Translations under genes and position numbers: made by a program
Assembly (NCBI RefSeq): GCF_947499585.1
Contig: NZ_CANMOO010000001.1
Span: forward strand, 496,001 to 560,000
Reading direction: 5' to 3'
DNA length: 64,000 nt
Source of the DNA: an uncultured Allomuricauda sp.
GTDB taxonomy: Bacteria; Bacteroidota; Bacteroidia; Flavobacteriales; Flavobacteriaceae
Part shown: in pieces, positions 26,781 to 36,131 of the stretch
How positions within the stretch are numbered: the stretch's first letter is position 1
How the letters are laid out: each line of letters starts with the position of its first letter
Notes under the pieces: model-generated
Told to the model about the DNA's origin: nothing
Databases searched by the model: none
Seen by the model: only the letters and a program-made list of their open reading frames with translations

Positions 26781-29014
26781 TAGTAGATAACTGTTGGTTT
26801 AATTAAAATGGTAAGCTTTTGTTTGCTATCCTCTCTTTTCCTTTTGCTAAATAGCCATTTGATCACTGGGATTCTTGCTAGAAAGGGAACACCGCTACCT
26901 GAGTCATTTTTTACTTTTTCTTCCAATCCTCCCAAAATAGCCAAATCTTGATTTTGCATTCTGATGATCGAGCTAAATTCCCTTGAGGTAAGTCCTGGCG
27001 GGGCGTCTTCATCTATACGCTCAGAGCTAAAGTCTGACTGTATTACATTAATGTCTAAAGTAACCTGCCCATTACCCGAGACAAGTGGTTTTATGCTTAC
27101 GGCAAGTTGTGCATCTATGGGTTGAAAGTTTCGAATTTCCGAGGTAGTGGGTATCTGGGACCCAAAAAAGTTCTGACTGGTAACCACATAATAGGTAGTC
27201 TCCCCAATAGAAAGATTGGCACGGTGTCCGTTTAAGGTGGAAAGTTTGGGAGTGGACCTGATCTTTATATTTCCGTTAGTCTCCATAGCCTTTATGGTGG
27301 CAAAAAACTCAGGAACCACCCTACCAATATTAAAGGAACCAAATCCATCAAAACCTCCAATGATCTTGTTGACCGTTTTTGCCCCCAGGGTCAAATCAGT
27401 CTCTGGAAATATACCGCCAGAGGTCTTTACAGGTTCATCGCCAATTCCCCAGCTAATACCGGTCTCTATTGTGGCCGACTTTCTGACCTCGATTATCATG
27501 ACCTCTATGAGTATAACGGGAACGGGTTTATCAATTTCTTTTACAAACTTTTTAAAACGGTTAATATTCGCTGCAGGGCCACTGATCAAGAAGCTGTTCA
27601 ACTCATAATCTATTTTAATATCGAGGTCGGCAATGACATCATCTGGCAAAATATTGACTATGGCCTCGGCATTGGAAGCATGGTCGTTAAATGGGCTGAC
27701 TTGAGTATTGACCCTTCTCGCATTGCTGGAATTTTGCCCAAAGTTACCTTGATTGTTGCCGAACCCGTTATTGCCATTTTGAAACCCATTACCGCCCAAA
27801 TAGTTGACCCCGCCAGAAACGGTTCTACCCGCCGATCTACCAAAACCACCCGTTTGCATAGGGTCTCCCAACAACTCTACCGATCGGTACATCATTTGGA
27901 CAACTTCCAATCTTCTAACACTCAACTGATCTGCTGTTCCAAAAAAATAGCGGTCATTTTCTTTTTTAAATGTAAAACTGGATGTATTGGGACTCGGTAT
28001 GGGATTGGGGTTTGCCCTATTTTGATTTCTGTTTTGCGATTGGCCGGCTGCGTATTGGTTGGCAGCAGGATTCCCTCCAGTATTATTAGATGTAGCCTTA
28101 CTTTCAAATATCTTGGTCAATAATTCATCATAGTAAATTTGCTTCGCCTTAAAGTTGATGTTTCCCGCTTCGGTCAAGGGAGTGGCAACATATATATCCA
28201 GGTCAAGGTCCAAGCTTATCTCCCTTACAATATCTGCAATGGGCACATTGTTAAAGTCCACGGTCAATACCCTGTTGACAGTGTCCAATATTTGATAGGA
28301 GAAATTGTTGTTACCTAGCAGTCTGCCTACATTGTTATTTGAATTAGGGGAACCAGGGTTTGAAACCTCCTGTTTTATTTGGTCAAAAAGATAAAACCCA
28401 TCCCTTGATTTTGAATATTTTAAGTTATTGGTCTCGGCCAGCTTTTCCATTGCCATATCAATCGGCACATCTTTGATGTAGAGAGTCAAAGGAATGTTTT
28501 CCATCCCGCTGTTATACAATAAATTTTGTCCCGAAATATCAATTATTTTCCGAAATGCTTTTTCCAAAAAATCTCCATTTAGATCCATGGAAAGAAGATT
28601 GTTTAAAGCATCAAAGGTTACGGACACTTCTTTTTCTGGAACGATTACTGGTGGGGGTTGAAATTTTTGAATTGAAAGGATGTTGCCAGTAAAATTGATG
28701 TCCAAACTGTATTGTTTACAGAGAAATACCAGTAAATCGGCAACAGTGACATTTGAGAAATTATTCACAATATTGATGCCCTGTAATCCTGGGTCTATAT
28801 TGATGTTTATTTTATGGACCTGTGATACCGCCAATAAAAAATTGGAAAGCGACACACTGTTTACATTGATGTCAAGCTTTAAATTCTCGGAAAGCCCAGG
28901 ATTATCCACGGAAAGGGCCTCCAGATTATTCTTTATATTCTGTATTCTGGTTTCTTCCTGGCCATAAAAGAAAAAGGAGAGCAGTAAAAAAATAAACAAT
29001 AGGTTCTTTTTCAT
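26780..29014 (-). CDS. gspD: GspD-type secretin
   Basis: About 744 residues; I take the ATG at 29014, one codon after a TTG. Sec signal (MKKNLLFIFLLLSFFFYGQ), STN/N-domain modules (about 45-330, e.g. NVTVADLLVFLCKQY), a Gly/Asn-rich insert (about 395-440: GGNGFQNGNNGFGNNQG) inside an N-domain, and a C-terminal secretin domain with VILIEVMIIEVRK, STPKLSTLNG, LAILGGLEEK and GVPFLARIPVIKWLF. It forms the outer-membrane channel of the T2SS. The Gly/Asn-rich insert is unusual and may be a flexible loop. Confidence 0.93.
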   Translation of the reverse strand: MKKNLLFIFLLLSFFFYGQEETRIQNIKNNLEALSVDNPGLSENLKLDINVNSVSLSNFLLAVSQVHKININIDPGLQGINIVNNFSNVTVADLLVFLCKQYSLDINFTGNILSIQKFQPPPVIVPEKEVSVTFDALNNLLSMDLNGDFLEKAFRKIIDISGQNLLYNSGMENIPLTLYIKDVPIDMAMEKLAETNNLKYSKSRDGFYLFDQIKQEVSNPGSPNSNNNVGRLLGNNNFSYQILDTVNRVLTVDFNNVPIADIVREISLDLDLDIYVATPLTEAGNINFKAKQIYYDELLTKIFESKATSNNTGGNPAANQYAAGQSQNRNQNRANPNPIPSPNTSSFTFKKENDRYFFGTADQLSVRRLEVVQMMYRSVELLGDPMQTGGFGRSAGRTVSGGVNYLGGNGFQNGNNGFGNNQGNFGQNSSNARRVNTQVSPFNDHASNAEAIVNILPDDVIADLDIKIDYELNSFLISGPAANINRFKKFVKEIDKPVPVILIEVMIIEVRKSATIETGISWGIGDEPVKTSGGIFPETDLTLGAKTVNKIIGGFDGFGSFNIGRVVPEFFATIKAMETNGNIKIRSTPKLSTLNGHRANLSIGETTYYVVTSQNFFGSQIPTTSEIRNFQPIDAQLAVSIKPLVSGNGQVTLDINVIQSDFSSERIDEDAPPGLTSREFSSIIRMQNQDLAILGGLEEKVKNDSGSGVPFLARIPVIKWLFSKRKREDSKQKLTILIKPTVIY

Positions 29015-29018
29015 CAAA

Positions 29019-30440
29019 TCAAGTGGTTAACAAAGGATATATTTCCTCAATGGATGTTGTCCCTTCTTTTATCAATAAAAGGGCATTGTCCTTGAGACTG
29101 CGTATGTTGTTTTCCTTTAAATGGCTATTTATGTCCAATGCATTGTTTTTTATATGTGGGGTCAATGAATTGGTAATCGGTATTATTTCGTAAATGGCCT
29201 TTCTTCCAGAATAACCAGTATGGTGACATGTTTGACACCCTATCGGTACATAATGGTGGGTAAGGTCTTTTGTTGGTAGAAAACCTTCAGGGAAAAGTTC
29301 CGGCCCCACTTCATCCTTTCGCTTGCACTTCTCACATAACTTTCTTACCAAACGCTGGGCTACACTGATGTTCAAAGTGCTGGCGATGAGAAATGGTGGA
29401 ATGCCCATATCAATAAGTCTTGAAATGGTGGCCCAAGCTGAGTTGGTATGGATTGTTGACAGGACCAAGTGCCCGGTCAAGGCAGCCCGTATAGCCATAT
29501 TTGCGGTTTTTACATCACGGATTTCCCCGACCATGATAATATCTGGATCCTGTCGCAAAAATGTGCGCAGCGCACTGGCGAAATCCAAACCAATATTTTC
29601 TTTCAACTGGACTTGATTCACGCCTTCCAAAGTATATTCTATGGGGTCCTCTATAGTGAGAATATTGGTTTTGGAATCATTGAGCAATTTTAAAGTGGCA
29701 TATAAAGTGGTGGTTTTCCCAGAACCTGTTGGCCCCGATATCAGTATGATCCCATTGGGGATTTTGATTCCTTCCTTATACCTGCGAAGCTCAATATCGT
29801 TGAATCCCAAGTCCGTTAAACTTACTGATTTGGTATCCTTGTTTAAAATACGGAGCACGATTTTTTCACCAAATAAAGTGGGAAGGGAAGATACACGGAT
29901 ATCAAACTCACTTCCATTGGATTTTATAGTTATCCGGCCATCTTGGGGCAACCGTTTTTCTGCAATATCCAAATCTGCCCGTATCTTGATTTTATTGATA
30001 ATGGTAGGGTACTCGTGAATGGGTATGCTAAATTGCTCCACCAGTTTCCCATCCAATCTAAAACGGACCCTGCATAAAGTTTCATAGGGTTCAAAATGGA
30101 TATCACTGCTTCCAATTGCCTTGGCATTGACCAATATTTTTTCCAAAAAATCGGGAGTATAATGCAACTCACTGTTTTGGGCAACTTGTGCTTTTCTATA
30201 ATTTGCCGTTAAAAAATCCTGCAATTCTTCAGTGGACAGGGATTCAAGTGCTATAGGGAAGTCCATTACTATTTGGAGTTCGGAAACTAAACTATCAACA
30301 GATGCAGTATCGGTCCAAAATATCAAAACACCATCTATTATTTCTTTAGGAACAATCCTATAAAAAAATGCCTGCTCCGCAGTAATTCGCTGTACCAAGC
30401 TCGGTGCTATAAGTAAATTCTTCTTTGTATCAATAGGCAT
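29019..30440 (-). CDS. gspE: GspE-type secretion ATPase
   Basis: About 473 residues from the ATG at 30440 (MPIDTKK); a TTG at 30464 is in frame. Walker A GPTGSGKTTTLY (about residue 245), Asp box DPIEYTLEG, Walker B DPDIIMVGEIRD, His box TGHLVLSTIHTN and a C-terminal four-Cys zinc site (CEKC...CQTC) are all present, as in GspE/PilB. It powers pseudopilus assembly at the inner membrane. It overlaps the prepilin peptidase gene by 11 nt, and the secretin follows after 4 nt. Confidence 0.95.
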   Translation of the reverse strand: MPIDTKKNLLIAPSLVQRITAEQAFFYRIVPKEIIDGVLIFWTDTASVDSLVSELQIVMDFPIALESLSTEELQDFLTANYRKAQVAQNSELHYTPDFLEKILVNAKAIGSSDIHFEPYETLCRVRFRLDGKLVEQFSIPIHEYPTIINKIKIRADLDIAEKRLPQDGRITIKSNGSEFDIRVSSLPTLFGEKIVLRILNKDTKSVSLTDLGFNDIELRRYKEGIKIPNGIILISGPTGSGKTTTLYATLKLLNDSKTNILTIEDPIEYTLEGVNQVQLKENIGLDFASALRTFLRQDPDIIMVGEIRDVKTANMAIRAALTGHLVLSTIHTNSAWATISRLIDMGIPPFLIASTLNISVAQRLVRKLCEKCKRKDEVGPELFPEGFLPTKDLTHHYVPIGCQTCHHTGYSGRKAIYEIIPITNSLTPHIKNNALDINSHLKENNIRSLKDNALLLIKEGTTSIEEIYPLLTT

Positions 30441-30918
30441 ATAGCGAAGGGGATTTGGAAACAAGATTGAACAGAATCACAAAAACAAGAAAAAAACCCA
30501 TTAAACCCGCCAAGGGAACCGTCTCCAGTTTCAATGTTTTCTTGAATAACAAGAAAACAAATAGTGAAAAGATGATGGCGCCTACAAAAAGAACTATGAA
30601 TGTTACTGTTGGGAATCCCAATCCTAAAGCATAGAAAAAAAGAATGTCCCCTAAGCCCAAACTATGGTTGAGGAAGACTTTCTTTAAAATAAATCGGGTA
30701 TGTATAAACAGTATGGTAATAATACAAGTGATAAGCAAGGAATTAATAAGAGTATGGTGAAAAAAAATGGTTAATTCAATTACATGTAAATAATGAACAA
30801 GCCCAAACAAAAGCATAGCAAGTGGGAATAAGAACCAAAAAACTTTCCGTTCTTTAAAATCCTGAAAAACAATTGACCCAAGACATATCATTAGCAACAC
30901 TTTTAGAATAACAATCAA
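30430..30918 (-). CDS. Minimal A24-type prepilin peptidase
   Basis: 162 residues from TTG, overlapping the GspG stop (TTGA). It is a polytopic membrane protein with the first catalytic Asp in FQDFKERKVF (about residue 20) and the GxGD motif in SLGLGDILFF (about 89-92). The N-terminal cytoplasmic/methyltransferase domain of classical PilD/GspO is absent, as in short CpaA/TadV-type peptidases. It should cleave the leader of the GspG-, I-, J- and K-like pseudopilins in this window, all of which have Ala rather than Gly before the cut. Confidence 0.9.
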   Translation of the reverse strand: MIVILKVLLMICLGSIVFQDFKERKVFWFLFPLAMLLFGLVHYLHVIELTIFFHHTLINSLLITCIITILFIHTRFILKKVFLNHSLGLGDILFFYALGLGFPTVTFIVLFVGAIIFSLFVFLLFKKTLKLETVPLAGLMGFFLVFVILFNLVSKSPSLYAY

Positions 30919-31352
30919 TCCTTTACAGTCTGTTTTGGGTTTCCACTTTCATCTACTTCCCATATATTGAAGACCCCATCTCCATCAAAATCGGTTATGG
31001 CGGATGCCCTTGCCTTAAAAGTGGCATTGTCCGCACTAAGTATTTCGTATATGTAATTGGCCGTTCCATTTTCCTTTACCGTCCTCGGAGCTTCAAAATC
31101 CAGCTCTCCCATCCCGTTGGAATATTTACTGTGCATATACCTATAGGTGGTCTGCGCATTGTAAATAGCTTTTAACTGTACCTGTGCCTCAACACTCTTT
31201 GCTTTGGATATCAATGGCATTAAATTGGGAAGGGCCAATAGAAGCAGAATGCCTATAATGGCCAGTACAATTAGGGTTTCTTGAAGATTGATAGCGGCCA
31301 ATTTCTTTTTAGAAACTCGTTTGAGTGATGATTTTGATAGTAGGTTGCTCAT
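30915..31352 (-). CDS. gspG: GspG-like major pseudopilin
   Basis: 145 residues. A basic leader ending KKKLAA precedes INLQETLIVLAIIG: class III prepilin signature with Glu at +5 and Ala at -1. A long N-terminal helix follows (SVEAQVQLKAIYNAQTTYRY), then a small beta domain and near the C-terminus DFDGDGVFNIWEVDESG, a calcium-binding-type loop as in GspG. First gene of the minus-strand operon, divergent from the fibre/Rhs operon at 31701. Confidence 0.88.
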   Translation of the reverse strand: MSNLLSKSSLKRVSKKKLAAINLQETLIVLAIIGILLLLALPNLMPLISKAKSVEAQVQLKAIYNAQTTYRYMHSKYSNGMGELDFEAPRTVKENGTANYIYEILSADNATFKARASAITDFDGDGVFNIWEVDESGNPKQTVKD

Positions 31353-31700
31353 TGTATTCTTTAGTTCAAAATGAATAACAAGGTATATTTTTTTAGAAAA
31401 AATACGAATAATATCTTACCTATTATGTAATTTTTTTCTGATAAATATATTTAGAAATTTCTATCTTATTAATGAAGTTAAATTATTGTTAATTTTTTAA
31501 TAATTGGTGATTAACGCATTATTTATTCAAGCCCTGTTAAACTTATTATAATCAATGAATTGGTATTAAATCTTTAAACCTAAGGATTACATACAACTCC
31601 AAAACCATATCTTAAACTCATTTATTGTAGTAAAAAGCTTACAATAAATTTGTTACTTTTCATGTAGCCAAAATTTACCTCTTAATCTTATCAACCTAAC
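31353..31700. other. Divergent intergenic region, T2SS operon versus fibre/Rhs operon
   Basis: 348 nt, very AT-rich, no gene seen. It must hold the promoters of both operons. The plus-strand promoter and dyad are listed separately. I found no TAnnTTTG match for the minus-strand gspG operon. Confidence 0.7.
31622..31652 (+). promoter_or_regulatory. Promoter of the fibre/Rhs operon with overlapping dyad
   Basis: TTG (31625-31627), 17-nt spacer, TAAATTTG (31645-31652), 48 nt before the first ATG. A perfect 8-bp inverted repeat TTATTGTA (31622-31629) / TACAATAA (31640-31647) overlaps both elements, so a bound dimer would block or reposition RNA polymerase. Confidence 0.6.
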
Positions 31701-32699
31701 ATGAAAGCTGTTTCAATTTTTTTTCTATTTTCTTTTATTATTATTTCAACATGTTTTGCTCAAACAATAGATATTGAATATTTAAACCCGAAACTTATCT
31801 CCAATGGAAATTATAAGTATTTCCGATTTGGAGATAGCACTACTTACTATGGTGGTTTAATGTGGAATGAAGGAAATTCTTATTATGGTGATGGCGATGA
31901 CTTTTCCATTTTTACTTATGATGATCGTGATATAACCATTAGGCCAGGTACAGGTAATTTTATCGTTTTCCCTCAATCTGGTGGAAACATGGGCATTGGA
32001 ACAACAGCTCCTGAATCTAAATTACATATTTATATGCCTCCCGGCCCAGGAACATACCCCACAGATGTTTCAAAAGGTGATGTGCTGCAGAGCTTTTGGA
32101 GTAGTAATAACGGTGTTGAAATTGGGAATTCAAGAGGATTTAATGCAAGAAAAGCTTGGATATTGGCAAGGCATAGATCCGTTGCTTCCTACGGTTATTA
32201 TTATTCAACACTTCACTTACAGCCAGATGTGGGAAACAAAAATCAATATCGTGGTATTGCCGTTGGCTATGACGCTTCTGAAGATATACCTGTTGGCACC
32301 CATCTTGCCATTAATGGAAATGTAGGAATTGGAACGCTTAATCCCGACTCCAAACTTACCGTAAAGGGCAATATCCATGCAGAGGAGGTTAAGGTGGACC
32401 TCTCCGTTCCAGGCCCGGACTATGTTTTTAAGGAAGGATATGACCTTAAATCTTTGGAAGAAGTCCAAAACTACATTGAAGAGCATGGTCACTTACCCAA
32501 TATTCCTTCAGCAAAAGAAATGGAAGATAGTGGGGTGCAATTGGGTGTAATGAACATGAAACTCTTGGAAAAGATTGAGGAGTTGACACTTTATTCTATA
32601 GAACAAAAGAAAGAAATAGAAGTGTTTCAGGATACTATGGAGCTACTAAAATTGGAGTTGAATGAGCTAAAGGAAAAAATTAAAACAATCAAAGAATAA
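31701..32699 (+). CDS. Secreted fibre-like protein, paralogue 1 of 10
   Basis: 332 residues with a Sec signal ending about CFAQ. It has two GIGTxxPxSKL-type turns (MGIGTTAPESKLHI about 95, VGIGTLNPDSKLTV about 210). The last ~115 residues are the constant module of this family: NIHAEEVKVDLSVPGPDYVF, LEEVQNYIEEHGHLPNIPSA, LLEKIEELTLYSIEQ, then a leucine-rich coiled coil. The module resembles the C-terminus of Bacteroidota tail-fibre-domain (S74/endosialidase-chaperone-like) proteins and probably trimerises. The head is unlike the others. First gene of the operon; the next starts 4 nt later. Confidence 0.75.
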   Translation: MKAVSIFFLFSFIIISTCFAQTIDIEYLNPKLISNGNYKYFRFGDSTTYYGGLMWNEGNSYYGDGDDFSIFTYDDRDITIRPGTGNFIVFPQSGGNMGIGTTAPESKLHIYMPPGPGTYPTDVSKGDVLQSFWSSNNGVEIGNSRGFNARKAWILARHRSVASYGYYYSTLHLQPDVGNKNQYRGIAVGYDASEDIPVGTHLAINGNVGIGTLNPDSKLTVKGNIHAEEVKVDLSVPGPDYVFKEGYDLKSLEEVQNYIEEHGHLPNIPSAKEMEDSGVQLGVMNMKLLEKIEELTLYSIEQKKEIEVFQDTMELLKLELNELKEKIKTIKE

Positions 32700-32703
32700 G
32701 TTT

Positions 32704-33537
32704 ATGGTAAATAGATTTTCAATACTCATTCCAATTCTTATGTTGTTTATTTCGGCAGGAGTACTCGCGCAAGGACGACTCATAAGGTTGGGTAGCAACA
32801 ATGGGTTTCCAGAATATTTGGCAGGCCAACTGCCATACTCTTCAGGTGCTAGTTTTCAAAAAATTAAACTGGAAATTTTTGGTGGAAGCTGGCATAACAA
32901 CACTTTAGGTGAAAATATATACTATATATCATCAAGGGATGGGATTAAAATTAATCAAGAAGTGCATGGGGGAAGCTATGACCGTTACATCCTAAAAGTT
33001 TATGATAATGGTAACGGCTATGATTTTGTTATTAAAATATCAGCCCATTACCCCTTTATTTATATTAGGAGTAGAATGATGGATTTGGGTTCATCCCTTA
33101 CCGAAAATACCATATTGGACTATGACGCTACTGGTAAGACCGATATTACCTCACAAGTGATTCCCAATATACTTTACGCTTCTAAAAATAATGGAAATAT
33201 AGGCATCGGCACCACCAACCCAGATTCTAAACTTACGGTAAAGGGCAACATTCATGCGGAGGAGGTGAAAATTGACCTGTCCGTTCCAGGGCCGGACTAT
33301 GTCTTTAAAGAGGATTATGACCTTAAACCTTTAGAGGAAGTCCAAAACTACATTGAAGAGCATGGTCACTTACCCAATATCCCTTCTGCAAAAGAAATGG
33401 AAGAAAACGGAGTGCGGTTAGGAAAGATGAATATGAAGCTTTTAGAGAAGATTGAGGAGTTGACTTTATATGTCATTGAATTAAAAAAAGAAAATGAAAC
33501 ACAGCAAAAACAGATAGAACAACTAAGACTTAAGTAA
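32704..33537 (+). CDS. Secreted fibre-like protein, paralogue 2 of 10
   Basis: 277 residues, Sec signal ending GVLAQ. The head (about 22-160) is predicted beta-rich with GRLIRLGSNNGFPEYLAGQL and IKISAHYPFIYIRSRMMD; spacing and pattern look like a diverged version of the heads of paralogues 6 and 7. Then IGIGTTNPDSKLTVKG and the constant module. From 33289 to 33473 the DNA is identical to part of paralogue 8. Stop and next start overlap (TAATG). Confidence 0.75.
   Translation: MVNRFSILIPILMLFISAGVLAQGRLIRLGSNNGFPEYLAGQLPYSSGASFQKIKLEIFGGSWHNNTLGENIYYISSRDGIKINQEVHGGSYDRYILKVYDNGNGYDFVIKISAHYPFIYIRSRMMDLGSSLTENTILDYDATGKTDITSQVIPNILYASKNNGNIGIGTTNPDSKLTVKGNIHAEEVKIDLSVPGPDYVFKEDYDLKPLEEVQNYIEEHGHLPNIPSAKEMEENGVRLGKMNMKLLEKIEELTLYVIELKKENETQQKQIEQLRLK
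33289..33473 (+). repeat. 185-bp identical block, copy 1
   Basis: Base-for-base identical to 39463-39647 although flanking sequences of the two paralogues differ. It covers most of the constant C-terminal module. Suggests recent gene conversion or duplication. Confidence 0.92.
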
Positions 33538-35318
33538 TGAGGAAAACTGTCATAAGCCTTTTAGCAATATTTGGAACAATAGGAATATATGCACAAGAAC
33601 TGCATACACATTCCAATGCCGCAAGCATTAACAATGAAGCCAATTCGTTTACTGGATGGGCAGGTAATGCTACAGAAAGCTCAACTTCGTTAGAGTCTTT
33701 TTCTGGCAGTTACAGCCTAAAACTGGAAGCACCATCAAATGGTTGGTACTATTCAAGTTATACTTTCCCAACCACTGCTAACGAGGAATATTTAATAACC
33801 TTCTATGCCAAAAGTGCCAGTAACGAAGATCCAAGAGTTTATTGGTCTGGAGGAACTGAAAATACGGCGATTCTCATCACCAATAGCAATTGGACACAAT
33901 ATTCACATACAATAATTGCTACAGGAAGTTCTATAAACATCAATGCATATTCTGGTACCCCAGCAGTGACGGGCAACGCCATTTATATAGACCATGTTTC
34001 TATAACACTGGTCGGTGCCGATACCCAAGCCCCAACTGCTCCAACACTTTCAAGTTCAGGACAGACCGATACCACAGCAAGCCTTAGTTGGGGTGGAGCA
34101 ACTGACAATGTAGGGGTAACCGAGTATAAAGTCTATAGGGACAATGCCTTAATAGCCACTTTGGGCAATGTAAACACCTATCAAATGACGGGCCTTACGG
34201 CAGCCACTACCTATAGCTTTGCCGTTAGGGCACTTGATGCTGCCGGGAACCAAAGCCTGGCAAGCAATCTATCGGTGACCACGGATGTCAGTTCCGGAGG
34301 GGGAGACACACAGGCGCCTACTGCCCCGACCAATTTATTGAGTTCATTGAATACTGATACCACTGCTGACCTTTCATGGAATGCGGCCACAGACAATGTA
34401 GGTGTCACTAACTATAAGATATTTAAAGATGGAAGCCTTGAGGCTACCCTGAACAATGTAAGTAGTTATCAAGTTACCGGGCTGACAGCAAGCACAGCTT
34501 ACAATTTTACTGTAACCGCTCTTGATGCTGCGAATAATGAAAGTGTTACCAGTAATATTGTTTCAGTGACCACAAATGCCAATTCCGGAGGTGGTTCAGG
34601 AAGCTCCGTTTGGACAGAATCTTTAAGCAGTATCTCTTATACTGATGGAAAGGTAGGCATTGGAACCCAAAACCCATCTGGAAAACTGCACATAGAAGAT
34701 AACTCCACTTTGGGGGGAAAGTGGCAACCAGATCAAAGCTACCTAACCGTTAGCAATGGAACCGATCATCTGCTTATTGACAATAATGAGATTTATGGTT
34801 TTCAAACTTTGCACATTGGCTCAAAGTCTGGAGATATAGTGAAGTTTAGAACAGTTAGCGAATTGGGTTCGACCGACCATGTTGTAATAAAAGCTAACGG
34901 CCGAGTTGGAATAGGAACAATTACTCCCGACTCCGAACTTACTGTAAAAGGTAACATCCATGCAGAGGAGGTTAAAGTGGACCTTTCTGTTCCCGGTCCA
35001 GACTATGTTTTTAAAGAAGGTTACGACCTTAAACCTTTAGAAGAGGTCCAAGAATATATTCAAGCACATGGTCATTTGCCCAATATCCCTTCTGCCAAAG
35101 AAATGGAGATTAATGGTATCCAATTAGGAAGAATGAACATGAAACTACTGGAGAAGATAGAGGAGTTGACACTCTATCTGATTGAATTGGGAAAAGAAAA
35201 TCAATTACTACAAGAAACCATCAGAATACGCACATCGGAACTAGGCAAATGGAAAGAAAAATTGGTTTGGCAAGAGGCTCGAATAAATCGCTTGGAAAAA
35301 CTACTAATACAAAAATAA
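33537..35318 (+). CDS. Secreted fibre-like protein 3 of 10, with CBM-like and two FN3 domains
   Basis: 593 residues, the longest paralogue. After a Sec signal (IGIYAQ) come a jelly-roll domain resembling CBM4/9 modules (about 20-158, with SLKLEAPSNGWYYSSYTF and IYIDHVSITLV), two fibronectin type III domains (about 162-245 and 255-340, each with DTQAPTAPT and DNVGVT), a Gly/Ser linker, a tail-fibre-like segment with VGIGTQNPSGKLHI, then VGIGTITPDSELTVKG and the constant module with an extended coiled coil. A carbohydrate-binding head is likely. The FN3 pair is a linker type common in secreted glycan-degrading enzymes. Confidence 0.8.
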   Translation: MRKTVISLLAIFGTIGIYAQELHTHSNAASINNEANSFTGWAGNATESSTSLESFSGSYSLKLEAPSNGWYYSSYTFPTTANEEYLITFYAKSASNEDPRVYWSGGTENTAILITNSNWTQYSHTIIATGSSININAYSGTPAVTGNAIYIDHVSITLVGADTQAPTAPTLSSSGQTDTTASLSWGGATDNVGVTEYKVYRDNALIATLGNVNTYQMTGLTAATTYSFAVRALDAAGNQSLASNLSVTTDVSSGGGDTQAPTAPTNLLSSLNTDTTADLSWNAATDNVGVTNYKIFKDGSLEATLNNVSSYQVTGLTASTAYNFTVTALDAANNESVTSNIVSVTTNANSGGGSGSSVWTESLSSISYTDGKVGIGTQNPSGKLHIEDNSTLGGKWQPDQSYLTVSNGTDHLLIDNNEIYGFQTLHIGSKSGDIVKFRTVSELGSTDHVVIKANGRVGIGTITPDSELTVKGNIHAEEVKVDLSVPGPDYVFKEGYDLKPLEEVQEYIQAHGHLPNIPSAKEMEINGIQLGRMNMKLLEKIEELTLYLIELGKENQLLQETIRIRTSELGKWKEKLVWQEARINRLEKLLIQK

Positions 35319-36131
35319 ATGAAAACAGGACTCGCATTTTTTCTTTTTATGTGTTTTGGAAGCGCTCAGGCGCAGACTGAGACTAACAAGACGGTGGTCG
35401 TTGATGCCGTTGGGTGGAAAAAAGTAGCAAGATTGGATGGTGCCTATGGAAGAGGATACAATGAAATTGTGTTGATGACCAAGGGTGGAGCCAATGCCCC
35501 AAGGGTTGCGAAAATTTCCTGGCTTAAGGGATGGAGCAATTACGGAGGTCTTAACCTAGTATCTATAAGTGACAACGGATATTGGGCCGATGCCAGAATT
35601 ACCACAGATGGGGTAAAGGCCCATTTGGAGGTAAACTTTACCGCAGCAATACCTTCTTTGTATGTATATCTAAATCAGGCCGCTTGGGTTGGTGGAGATA
35701 TTCTTGATGGAACCCTGATAGCAGGTGGGGGTACTATTTTAGTCAGCGCCAAATTCGGAAGAGTAAATTTTGGGGAGAACGACCTCTTTCTTGGGTATAA
35801 CGGTAAACTTGGTATCGGTACAGCAATTCCAGACTCCAAACTCACGGTAAAAGGGAATATCCATGCAGAGGAGGTCAAGGTGGACCTCTCCGTTCCAGGC
35901 CCGGACTATGTTTTTAAAGAAGACTACAACCTGAAATCTTTGGAGGAAGTCCAAAACTACATTAAAGAGAATGGGCATTTACCCAATATTCCATCAGCTC
36001 AAGAAATGGAGGCCAATGGTATCCAATTGGGCGAGATGGACATGAAGCTTTTGGAGAAGATAGAGGAGTTGACGCTTTATGTGCTAAAACAACAAGAAGA
36101 TATAAAATATCTAAAAGCAAAAATCAAATGA
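35319..36131 (+). CDS. Secreted fibre-like protein, paralogue 4 of 10
   Basis: 270 residues, Sec signal ending SAQAQ. Head of about 130 residues (WKKVARLDGAYGRGYNEIVL, HLEVNFTAAIPSLYVYLNQA), compact and beta-rich, resembling heads of paralogues 2, 6 and 7 in size and strand rhythm. Then LGIGTAIPDSKLTVKG and the constant module. Starts immediately after the previous stop and overlaps the next gene by 4 nt (ATGA). Confidence 0.75.
   Translation: MKTGLAFFLFMCFGSAQAQTETNKTVVVDAVGWKKVARLDGAYGRGYNEIVLMTKGGANAPRVAKISWLKGWSNYGGLNLVSISDNGYWADARITTDGVKAHLEVNFTAAIPSLYVYLNQAAWVGGDILDGTLIAGGGTILVSAKFGRVNFGENDLFLGYNGKLGIGTAIPDSKLTVKGNIHAEEVKVDLSVPGPDYVFKEDYNLKSLEEVQNYIKENGHLPNIPSAQEMEANGIQLGEMDMKLLEKIEELTLYVLKQQEDIKYLKAKIK

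Noticed and set aside
27216..28967. Plus-strand frames antisense to the secretin
   Set aside because: Shadow frames of the secretin's regular codon usage, no start context.
25067..31352. Type IV pilus rather than T2SS
   Set aside because: No PilT retraction ATPase and a GspL-like fusion rather than separate PilM and PilN genes; pilus-type function cannot be fully excluded without the genes beyond the window.
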